Source: SOIA01 sp050116035 (GTDB lineage: Bacteria; Acidobacteriota; Aminicenantia; Aminicenantales; Aminicenantaceae). From it: 5,488 bases of DNA. The translations under genes and the position numbers were made by a program. Under the pieces are notes generated by a model. The model was given only the letters and a program-made list of their open reading frames with translations, searched no databases and was not told the origin of the DNA. The DNA is taken from contig JASFPJ010000242.1 of NCBI GenBank assembly GCA_050116035.1, positions 1 through 5,488 on the forward strand. The letters are read 5' to 3'. Below are positions 1 through 5,150 of the stretch, piece by piece (position 1 is the stretch's first letter; every line of letters begins with the position of its first letter).

Positions 1-2
1 AG

Positions 3-59
3 CGTCGAAGAATCAAAGACGTGGAAAAAAGGGTCCTAGCAAAGCGAGGGAAGAAGTGA
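3..59 (+). CDS. possible C-terminal tail of an upstream gene (partial)
   Basis: Reading from base 3 gives about 18 codons ending at TGA 57-59, a very basic tail (RRRIKDVEKRVLAKRGKK). Its codon choice (ATC, GAC, GTG, GTC, AAG) resembles the neighbouring genes. The other two frames are also open at the left edge: one stops at 37-39, and one runs through the downstream repeat to 113-115, so the frame is a judgement. In many bacteria tlyA follows dxs or other isoprenoid genes, but this tail is too short and unconserved to identify. Confidence 0.25.
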   Translation, partial: RRRIKDVEKRVLAKRGKK

Positions 60-79
60 TGTGGCATTCTCATTCCCTT

Positions 80-107
80 GTCATTGCGAGTGAAGCGTGG
101 CAATCTC
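80..107 (+). repeat. 28-nt dispersed repeat, copy 1 (solitary)
   Basis: This is a direct-orientation copy of the 28-nt unit that begins GTCATTGCGA and ends GGCAATCTC, with ATTGC/GCAAT ends that can pair. It differs at one position from the inverted copy at 5123-5150. It stands alone, without the GAAAAAAGGGG flank or the partner arm seen in the larger elements, between the uncertain upstream tail and tlyA. Repeats of this sequence type are scattered between genes in many environmental bacterial genomes (general knowledge); their function is unknown. Confidence 0.85.
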
Positions 108-153
108 ATAAATAAAGAAGACAAAACACCCTTAGAGTGCAAGGTTTTTTCCG

Positions 154-945
154 GTGAAAAAAGAGCGAGCAGATAAGGTTCTGGCCAGCCGGGGACTGGC
201 AGAGAGCCGTCAGAAGGCTCAAGCACTGATCATGGCGGGATTGGTCTTTTCCGGAGAACAAAGGATCGAAAAGCCGGGCCAGATGATCGCCACAGACCAG
301 GAACTTTTCCTCAAGGAACAAATTCCCTATGTGGGCCGTGGCGGCCTGAAACTCGAGGAGGCCTTGGTGGCGTTCGGAATAACCGTTCAAGACAAGGTGG
401 CGGTTGACCTTGGAGCATCCACCGGAGGATTCACCGACTGCCTCCTCCAGAAAGGGGCGAAAATGGTCTATGCCGTGGATGTGGATACCAGCCAGATAGA
501 CTGGCGGTTGAGAGAGGATTCACGAGTAGTCTGTATCGAGAAGAATGCCCGGTATCTGAAGAAGGATGATTTTGCCCACACACCCGACATTGTCACTGCA
601 GACCTGTCCTTTATATCTGTGCTTAAAGTCCTTCCGGCCGTAAAAGAATTCCTGGGCGATGGCCTGTTTCTCTCTCTCATCAAGCCTCAATTCGAGGCAG
701 GTAAAGGTCAGGTGGGAAAGAAAGGGATTGTCCGGGATCCGGCCATCCATGAAGTAGTGCTGTCGCAGACCACTGATGAAGCCCTCAAATTGGGATTTAT
801 GACAAGAGGTTTGATTAAGTCATCCGTCCGGGGCCAGAAAGGAAACCGTGAGTTTTTCGTCCACTGGTCGTTGACCGGAGAGCCTTTAACCTCCGACGAG
901 GTTCAAAGATTAATCAAGGAGGCGGTGGGAAATGAAAAAAATTGA
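154..945 (+). CDS. tlyA: TlyA family rRNA (cytidine-2'-O)-methyltransferase (hemolysin A family)
   Basis: This is a 263-residue protein of normal family length. TlyA enzymes use S-adenosylmethionine to 2'-O-methylate cytidines in 16S and/or 23S rRNA. An S4 RNA-binding domain fills about residues 1-60 (KERADKVLASRGLAESR), followed by the linker YVGRGGLKLEEAL and an FtsJ-type Rossmann fold. The SAM loop is VDLGASTGGFTDCLL (84-98). The expected catalytic tetrad is present: K66, D150 (ADLSFIS), K177 (LIKPQFE) and E233 (GNREFF). The usual DVG after the second strand reads DVD (109-111), a minor change. The GTG start at 154 follows an in-frame stop at 133-135 and leaves no better choice; the only ribosome site is a weak AAGG at 141-144. 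The end overlaps nadK by 14 bases, so the two are probably translated together. The old name 'hemolysin' is probably misleading. Confidence 0.95.
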   Translation: MKKERADKVLASRGLAESRQKAQALIMAGLVFSGEQRIEKPGQMIATDQELFLKEQIPYVGRGGLKLEEALVAFGITVQDKVAVDLGASTGGFTDCLLQKGAKMVYAVDVDTSQIDWRLREDSRVVCIEKNARYLKKDDFAHTPDIVTADLSFISVLKVLPAVKEFLGDGLFLSLIKPQFEAGKGQVGKKGIVRDPAIHEVVLSQTTDEALKLGFMTRGLIKSSVRGQKGNREFFVHWSLTGEPLTSDEVQRLIKEAVGNEKN

Positions 946-1780
946 ACGCGTGGGATTTGTGATTAAACCGCATGCCCCTGACGTGGATAAGATACTGAAC
1001 AAGCTTATCCAGTACCTAGAGAAGAAAAAGATGAAATGTTATTTAGAGGACGAGGCCGCTCAAAAGCTCAAAAAAAGCAAGGGAATACCTCGAGAAGAGC
1101 TCCCGTCCAAAGTGGATTTAATAGTTGTTTTAGGCGGGGATGGAACCCTGCTCTCTATCGCACACCTTGCAGCCCTGAAAAAGATTCCTGTTATGGGAGT
1201 GAACCTGGGAAGTCTTGGTTTTTTAACCGAGGTACCGCTGGATGAGATGTACGTAACCCTCGATGCTTTCTTAAGCGGTGATGAGAAGGTCATCAGCCCC
1301 AGGCGAATGATTGAGGCCAAACACAATGAAAAGACCTACTACTGCTTGAATGATGTCGTCATCACCAAAGGGGCATTGGCCCGGATGATTCAGTGCGTGA
1401 TCTGGATAGACGAGAAAGAAATCGCCACTCTCCGGTCGGATGGCCTCATCATATCCACGCCCACTGGCTCGACAGCCTATTCGCTGGCTGCCGGCGGCCC
1501 CATCATCCAGCCTTATATCCCGGCCATTATTCTCGCGCCTATCTGCCCCCATACTCTTTCTTTTAGACCCATGGTCGTCTCCTCTGATTCCAGGATAAAG
1601 ATCCAGCTTCTCACTTCAGGAGAAGAGGTCTTCCTAACACTCGACGGCCAGCGCGGGGCTTTGATGGTGCAGAATGATGTGGTCGAGATCAAGCGTTGCG
1701 ATTTTGAACTCCATCTCATCTCCTCCCCTAAAAGGAACTACTTTGACCTTGTCCAGGAAAAACTGGGCTGGGCCGAATAA
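932..1780 (+). CDS. nadK: NAD kinase (ATP/polyphosphate-dependent)
   Basis: This 282-residue cytosolic enzyme phosphorylates NAD+ to NADP+. All hallmark motifs are in order: GGDGTLL (68-74, nucleotide and catalytic Asp), GVNLGSLGFLTEV (89-101), LNDVVITKG (139-147), the NAD-binding block SDGLIISTPTGSTAYSLAAG (169-188) followed by GPI, then PICPHTLSFRPMV and a C-terminal LDGQ. ATG 932 is supported by AGGAGG at 917-922, nine bases upstream and inside the end of tlyA. The coding regions overlap by 14 bases in different frames, so this is a real operon junction and not a frameshift. TlyA–NadK adjacency is common in bacteria. The last codons are GAA TAA, and an A-rich repeat sequence begins at the stop. 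NADP made here is the precursor of the NADPH used by the TrxB encoded downstream. Confidence 0.97.
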   Translation: MKKIERVGFVIKPHAPDVDKILNKLIQYLEKKKMKCYLEDEAAQKLKKSKGIPREELPSKVDLIVVLGGDGTLLSIAHLAALKKIPVMGVNLGSLGFLTEVPLDEMYVTLDAFLSGDEKVISPRRMIEAKHNEKTYYCLNDVVITKGALARMIQCVIWIDEKEIATLRSDGLIISTPTGSTAYSLAAGGPIIQPYIPAIILAPICPHTLSFRPMVVSSDSRIKIQLLTSGEEVFLTLDGQRGALMVQNDVVEIKRCDFELHLISSPKRNYFDLVQEKLGWAE

Positions 1781-1787
1781 AAAGAAT

Positions 1788-1866
1788 AAAAAAGGGGATA
1801 GGCTACTTTTTTCGGGGATTGTCCCTTTCAGTCTTTTTGTTAAGGAAGATAAGGACTGTCCCCCTT
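1788..1866. repeat. GGGGA-type inverted repeat cluster behind nadK
   Basis: Several related short arms occur in alternating orientation: AAAAAAGGGGATAGG (1788-1802), then GGGGATTGTCCCTTT (1814-1828), then AAGGACTGTCCCCCTT (1851-1866). The last two are reverse complements of an AAAGGGGACA-type motif. Another arm, GAAAAAAAGGGG (1870-1881), begins the next element. The phrase GGGGATAGGCTACTTTTTT resembles flanks of IS200-like/RAYT transposases as I remember them from environmental genomes, but no transposase is present here. The exact borders are uncertain. Confidence 0.55.
1791..1838 (+). terminator. candidate intrinsic terminator of tlyA–nadK
   Basis: AAAGGG (1791-1796) can pair with CCCTTT (1823-1828), with one extra G-T pair, around a loop of about 25 bases. 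A run of five T follows at 1834-1838. The stem is short and the T run is six bases away from it, so this is a weak candidate. Its position just after the nadK stop supports it. The larger palindromic element immediately downstream could also end transcription. Confidence 0.35.
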
Positions 1867-1922
1867 CTCGAAAAAAAGGGGCCTGTTGTATTAGCTCAAT
1901 AATTCGGTAACGTTTTTGTTAT

Positions 1923-1950
1923 GTCATTGCGAGCGAAGCGTGGCAATCCC
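1923..1950 (+). repeat. 28-nt dispersed repeat, copy 2
   Basis: This is a direct copy differing from the inverted copy at 5123-5150 at one position near the right end (CCC instead of CTC). Only eight bases (ATCCCTAT) separate it from copy 3. Confidence 0.9.
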
Positions 1951-1958
1951 ATCCCTAT

Positions 1959-1986
1959 GTCATTGCGAACGAAGTGTGGCAATCCC
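1959..1986 (+). repeat. 28-nt dispersed repeat, copy 3
   Basis: This is a direct copy with AAC and GTG variants in its middle. GTAAAAAGAA follows at 1987-1996, exactly as after copy 5 at 5097-5106. It is the direct partner of inverted copy 4. Confidence 0.9.
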
Positions 1987-2032
1987 GTAAAAAGAATATC
2001 GTTATTTCAAAGACAACGTAATTTCACTCGAT

Positions 2033-2060
2033 GAGATTGCCGCGCTTCGCCATCAATGAC
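2033..2060 (-). repeat. 28-nt dispersed repeat, copy 4 (inverted)
   Basis: Read on the - strand it begins GTCATTGATGGCGAAGCG and ends GGCAATCTC. It faces copies 2 and 3 across a 46-base centre and can pair with either one, giving two alternative long hairpins. Confidence 0.85.
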
Positions 2061-2119
2061 ATTGTTGAAATGTACTGAATTTTTATCTAAGTACACCTGC
2101 TCCCTTTTCCTTTCAAAAT

Positions 2120-2213
2120 TACTGAATTGACTAAGGCCTGACACAAAAGATACTGAATTGCTGAAGTTACTAAGGTCCGATCCCAACGATACTAAGGTCT
2201 GACCCCAATGATA
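2120..2213. repeat. degenerate tandem repeats TACTGAATT / ACTAAGG
   Basis: TACTGAATT occurs at 2120-2128 and 2151-2159, with an earlier copy at 2073-2081 in the palindromic element. ACTAAGG followed by a CTGAC-like stretch occurs at 2130, 2169 and 2191. The last two are nearly the same 21-base unit: TACTAAGGTCCGATCCCAAC and TACTAAGGTCTGACCCCAAT. Read on the other strand this is a GGGGTCAGACCTTAGTA motif, a type that I recall near IS200-like/RAYT genes. No coding potential is convincing. This block ends 11 bases before the glgA promoter. Confidence 0.6.
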
Positions 2214-2224
2214 ATCAACCTCAT

Positions 2225-2253
2225 TTGACAATTTTTCACCCTCGGATTAATAT
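2225..2253 (+). promoter_or_regulatory. sigma-70 type promoter for glgA–trxA–trxB
   Basis: A perfect -35 box, TTGACA (2225-2230), is followed by a 17-base spacer and TAATAT (2248-2253), one base from the consensus -10. Transcription would start near 2259-2261, only about 4-6 bases before the glgA ATG at 2265. It lies just outside the repeat block and has correct orientation for the operon. Confidence 0.75.
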
Positions 2254-2264
2254 TAATTTCTCTT

Positions 2265-3734
2265 ATGAATCAGAAGCTTCGAGTGACATACGTATCAGCC
2301 GAGATCTACCCGTTTGCCAAATCAGGGGAATCTGCAGACGTCGCCTCATCCCTTCCCAAGTATCTATCCAATCTGGGCATGCAGGTCACTGTCTTCATGC
2401 CCAAGTACAGAAGGCCAGAAGTTGAATCTCTCCCTATGGAGCGGGTTATGTCAGAACTCCTTGTTCCTGTTGGAGAAGAGAGGATCAAAGCGACTATCTA
2501 CAAGAGTGAACTGGGGAAATGTGACATTTATTTCATCGATAATCCCAAATATTTCTGGCGAGATAACGTCTACGGAACAGGAAGAGAAGAATACCTGGAT
2601 AATGATGAGAGATTCACATTTTTCAACCGCGCTGTGCTCGAATTCTTACTCAAGACAAAAATGCCTGTTGACGTCATCCACTGCAACAGCTGGCCCACGG
2701 CTCTCATCCCGGTCTTCCTGAAGACTCACTACTCCCATAGAAGCCTGTTCAAAAGCACGGCCACAGTGTTTACGCTTCATAATGTGGCCTACCAGGGGGC
2801 CTTTCCTCCAGAAAGCTTGACTTTGACAGGTTTAGACTGGAATTACTTCAATCCCAAACAACTAGCCTTTAACGGGAAGTTCAATTTCTTGAAAGCCGGA
2901 GTGATGTTCTCGGATGTACTCAACACTGTCAGCTCCGCATACAAAAAGGAGATCCAGACAGAGAAACACGGCTGGGGATTAGAGGGTATACTGAAGAACC
3001 GCAAAAACGCATTCTACAGTATCCGCAACGGTGTGGATTATGAGATCTGGAATCCAGAAACGGATCCTCATATCGAGGCGAATTATTCCTCATCTGACCT
3101 CAGAGGCAAGAAAAAATGCAAACTTGACCTGATCAAAGAGTTTGGGCTTTCGATTTCCTCCAAAACACCCTTGATCGGCCTTGTCTCCTACTTGAGCGCC
3201 CAGAAGGGATTGGATTTACTCATAGAGGCCATGGATGAACTGATGGAGATGAAAGTGGGGCTGGTTGTCCTCGGGAAAGGCGATGAAAAATACGAACGGC
3301 AACTCAAATCCATCCAGAAGAAATATCCCAGGAAAGTGGCAGTCAAGTTTGATCTGGGCCCGGTTTTATCCCACAAAATAGCTGCCGGAGTGGACATCTC
3401 TCTCATCCCTTCTCTGTATGAGCCGTGCGGTCTGAATCAGTTGTACAGCTTTAAATACGGGGCTGTCCCTGTGGTGAGGGCAACCGGTGGCCTGGCGGAG
3501 ACTGTGAAACCCTTCAGCCGCAAGACTCTGAAAGGAAACGGTTTTGTCTTTAAAGAGTATTCATCCCGGGCACTGCTCAGGACTTTGAAGAAAGCTTTAA
3601 GCTGCTATGAAGAGCCCGATCTCTGGCGAAAGATTATGCAGGCGGGGTTCAGGGAAAATTTTTCCTGGGACAAAGCAGCGAAAAAATATGCAAAGCTCTA
3701 CCACAGCGCTTTGGAAATAAAAAGAGGAGGTTAA
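2265..3734 (+). CDS. glgA: glycogen synthase homologue (GT5 family), divergent at donor-site residues
   Basis: This 489-residue protein is of typical length for bacterial GlgA, which adds glucose from ADP-glucose to growing alpha-1,4-glucan. The GT5 N-terminal domain covers about residues 4-250 (VSAEIYPFAK, LHNVAYQGAFP 171-181, NTVSSAYKKEI, GWGLEGIL, NGVDYEIWNPETD 255-267). The GT1-like C-terminal domain covers about 300-475 (GLVSYLSAQKGLDLL, YEPCGLNQLYSFKYG 385-399, RATGGLAETV). Matched to E. coli GlgA from memory, K15, D21, H161, K305, E377 and C379 are kept as K19, D25, H172, K314, E386 and C388. However, KTGGL reads KSGES (G to E at 22), HDW reads NSW (D137 to S142), SRL reads SYL (R300 to Y309) and PSRFEP reads PSLYEP (R to L384). 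Family membership is certain; ordinary ADP-glucose synthase activity is less so. ATG 2265 gives the normal N-terminus but has no ribosome site; GTG 2283 is an alternative start. A one-base gap separates it from trxA. Confidence 0.9.
   Translation: MNQKLRVTYVSAEIYPFAKSGESADVASSLPKYLSNLGMQVTVFMPKYRRPEVESLPMERVMSELLVPVGEERIKATIYKSELGKCDIYFIDNPKYFWRDNVYGTGREEYLDNDERFTFFNRAVLEFLLKTKMPVDVIHCNSWPTALIPVFLKTHYSHRSLFKSTATVFTLHNVAYQGAFPPESLTLTGLDWNYFNPKQLAFNGKFNFLKAGVMFSDVLNTVSSAYKKEIQTEKHGWGLEGILKNRKNAFYSIRNGVDYEIWNPETDPHIEANYSSSDLRGKKKCKLDLIKEFGLSISSKTPLIGLVSYLSAQKGLDLLIEAMDELMEMKVGLVVLGKGDEKYERQLKSIQKKYPRKVAVKFDLGPVLSHKIAAGVDISLIPSLYEPCGLNQLYSFKYGAVPVVRATGGLAETVKPFSRKTLKGNGFVFKEYSSRALLRTLKKALSCYEEPDLWRKIMQAGFRENFSWDKAAKKYAKLYHSALEIKRGG
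3725..3730 (+). promoter_or_regulatory. Shine-Dalgarno site that fixes the TTG start of trxA
   Basis: AGGAGG at 3725-3730 is a full anti-16S match lying five bases before TTG 3736 and overlapping the end of glgA. It is the strongest ribosome site in the window. It supports the unusual TTG start, since the protein has no ATG near the expected N-terminus. Confidence 0.85.
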
Positions 3735-3735
3735 G

Positions 3736-4062
3736 TTGGCAGAAGAAATTGCACAAGTTTCAGATGACAGTTTTGAGGAGGAAGTTCTCAAGAATGAGCT
3801 TCCCGTTCTCGTGGATTTCTGGGCAGTTTGGTGTGCGCCTTGTCATATGGTTGCGCCCTCTGTAGAAAACCTGGCGCAATCCTACAAAGATAAGTTGAAG
3901 GTCGTTAAACTCAACGTTGATGAGAACCCCAAAACGCCGGCGAATTACGGCATACTGAGCATCCCCACACTTCTTCTTTTCAAAGGAGGAGAATTGAAGG
4001 AGACAATCATTGGCGCTCTTCCGCAGAATAAGATCGAAGATGCCATAACCAAACATCTCTGA
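3736..4062 (+). CDS. trxA: thioredoxin
   Basis: This is a 108-residue single-domain cytosolic thioredoxin of standard size, with no signal peptide. It reduces protein disulfides and is recycled by thioredoxin reductase. The active site is FWAVWCAPCHMVAP with C33 and C36; Ala replaces the more usual Gly of WCGPC, a known natural variant. The buried Asp (D27) and the cis-proline (P77, in SIPTLLLFKGGE) are present. The TTG start is supported by AGGAGG at 3725-3730. It starts one base after the glgA stop, and its TGA shares the A with the trxB ATG, so the three genes should be on one mRNA. The direct pairing with trxB makes the role of TrxA as the reductase's partner very likely. Confidence 0.95.
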   Translation: MAEEIAQVSDDSFEEEVLKNELPVLVDFWAVWCAPCHMVAPSVENLAQSYKDKLKVVKLNVDENPKTPANYGILSIPTLLLFKGGELKETIIGALPQNKIEDAITKHL

Positions 4063-5003
4063 TGGAACCATACGATGTCGTGATAATAGGGGCGGGCCCG
4101 GCAGGCCTGGCTGCCGCTGTCTACACCGGCCGCTCCAGACTCAACACCCTAGTACTCGAAAAGGGCATGCCCGGGGGGCAGATCCTGATGACTGATTGGG
4201 TTGAGAACTATCCCGGTTTTCCTGAGGGAGTTGTGCCTTTTGAGTTGATGGAAAAGTTCCGCAAACAGGCCGAGAAGTTCGGAGCCAAGATCGAGAGAGA
4301 TGAGATTAAGGAGCTGAAAAAAGAGGGCGACCTCTGGCATGTCATGGGGAATAAGAGTGAGTATCCTGCAAGAGCGGTCATCATCGCCACGGGTTCGAAC
4401 TACCGCCGCTTGGGTCTTCGCAGCGAGGCGAAGCTAATCGGGAAAGGCGTGTCTTACTGCGCCACCTGTGATGGTGCTTTTTTCAAGGATAAGGATATCG
4501 CGGTTGTCGGCGGAGGAGACAATGCCCTCACAGAAGCGCTCTTCCTTACGAAGTTCTGCCAATCGCTGAAGCTCATCCACCGTCGGGACAAATTCCGTGC
4601 TGTGAAGATTCTCCAGGAAAGAGTGCTTGCCAACGAGAAGATAGAAGTTCTCTGGGATTCTGTAGTGGAAGAAGTTGTAGGCGAGGAAAGGATCGAATCC
4701 ATAGTCATCAAGAATCTCAAAGACAACACGACTTCCACGGTGAAGGTCGACGGTCTCTTTGTTTCTATCGGAATGGATCCCAATACCGGGTTCGTCAAAG
4801 AACTGCTGGAATTGAATGAATGGGGGGAGATCAAAGTCAAAAAGAACATGCAGACTTCCCAGCCGGGAATTTTCGCTGCGGGAGATGCAACTGACGCCTG
4901 CCCGGAACAGATGGCCACCGCTGTGGGAACAGCCGTGTCTGCCGCCCTGGCTGTGGACGAATACCTGAGCGACTATCCCGACTGGAAACACCGCTCTGAA
5001 TAA
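4062..5003 (+). CDS. trxB: thioredoxin-disulfide reductase (NADPH, FAD)
   Basis: This 313-residue protein has the size of low-molecular-weight bacterial TrxB, a homodimeric flavoenzyme that passes electrons from NADPH through FAD and a redox disulfide to thioredoxin. The FAD-binding GAGPAG is at 10-15, GGQILMTDWVENYPGF at 38-53 and ATGS at 109-112. The redox centre CATCDG has C133 and C136. The second dinucleotide fold has GGGDNA (150-155), then HRRDKFRA (173-180), whose arginines are the usual sign of NADPH preference. The C-terminal FAD motif is GIFAAGDATD. The start ATG shares one base with the trxA stop (TGATG) and lacks its own ribosome site, which implies coupled translation. The gene ends GAA TAA, followed at once by repeat-type A-rich sequence. 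A ferredoxin- or F420-dependent variant is less likely given HRRxxxR. Confidence 0.96.
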   Translation: MEPYDVVIIGAGPAGLAAAVYTGRSRLNTLVLEKGMPGGQILMTDWVENYPGFPEGVVPFELMEKFRKQAEKFGAKIERDEIKELKKEGDLWHVMGNKSEYPARAVIIATGSNYRRLGLRSEAKLIGKGVSYCATCDGAFFKDKDIAVVGGGDNALTEALFLTKFCQSLKLIHRRDKFRAVKILQERVLANEKIEVLWDSVVEEVVGEERIESIVIKNLKDNTTSTVKVDGLFVSIGMDPNTGFVKELLELNEWGEIKVKKNMQTSQPGIFAAGDATDACPEQMATAVGTAVSAALAVDEYLSDYPDWKHRSE

Positions 5004-5068
5004 AAAAGAACAAAAAGAAAAAAGGGGATAGGTGTACTCGCTCAGTAATTAAGTAACGTTTTCATAAT

Positions 5069-5096
5069 GTCATTGCGAACGGAGTGAAGCAATCTC
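5069..5096 (+). repeat. 28-nt dispersed repeat, copy 5
   Basis: This is a direct copy with a changed middle (AACGGAGTGAAGC). It pairs with copy 6 at 23 of 28 positions, with two more possible G-U pairs in the + strand RNA. Confidence 0.9.
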
Positions 5097-5122
5097 GTAA
5101 AAAGAAATGCATTTTTCCCTTA

Positions 5123-5150
5123 GAGATTGCCACGCTTCGCTCGCAATGAC
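5123..5150 (-). repeat. 28-nt dispersed repeat, copy 6 (inverted)
   Basis: This inverted copy begins GTCATTGCGAGCGAAGCG on the - strand and is the version closest to the consensus of the six copies. It forms the right arm of the hairpin with copy 5. Confidence 0.9.

Larger units (their letters stand above)
1870..2114. repeat. palindromic composite repeat element A (about 245 nt, MITE-like)
   Basis: The left end is GAAAAAAAGGGG (1870-1881), then a 41-nt arm (1882-1922), 28-nt units at 1923-1950 and 1959-1986, a centre, an inverted 28-nt unit at 2033-2060, and an inverted, diverged version of the 41-nt arm (about 2061-2100). The element closes with CTCCCTTTTCCTTTC (2100-2114), a degenerate inverted copy of the left end. 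The 41-nt left arm aligns without gaps to 5028-5068, with 29 of 41 positions identical by my count. Both elements continue with GTAAAAAGAA after the 28-nt unit. The extra 28-nt unit looks like a 36-nt direct duplication. No ORF or transposase lies inside, so if mobile it would depend on an enzyme encoded elsewhere. Confidence 0.7.

Noticed and set aside
932..945. Possible frameshift joining tlyA and nadK
   Set aside because: Both proteins are complete with normal ends, and nadK has its own AGGAGG and ATG. The overlap is ordinary operon packing.
1889..1912. tRNA-like A-box (TTAGCTCAATAATTCGGTAACG)
   Set aside because: It resembles a D-arm, but no acceptor stem, anticodon arm or TTCRA arm follows. 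The matching stretch at 5038-5058 in element B has drifted away from the tRNA pattern, so it is part of the repeat.
1923..2060. CRISPR-like array (28-nt repeats in series)
   Set aside because: Only two direct copies separated by 8 bases plus one inverted copy. There are no spacers of regular length and no cas genes, and the same repeat occurs singly elsewhere.
2007..2231. 74-codon reading frame on the - strand in the nadK–glgA gap
   Set aside because: It is made of repeat sequence, its peptide is low in complexity and unrelated to any family I recognise, and it has no ribosome site.
3832..3846. WCAPC in place of WCGPC as a sign of a defective thioredoxin
   Set aside because: Ala at this position is found in functional thioredoxins. 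The Asp, cis-Pro and both Cys are intact, and the gene sits with its reductase.
4434..4991. 185-codon reading frame on the - strand under trxB
   Set aside because: It lies wholly inside trxB, whose + strand protein has every family motif. The antisense frame shows no recognisable domain and is a shadow.
5033..5068. Promoter-like AT-rich stretch before copy 5
   Set aside because: No -35/-10 pair with sensible spacing is present, both neighbouring genes point towards it, and it is explained as the 41-nt arm of the repeat element.
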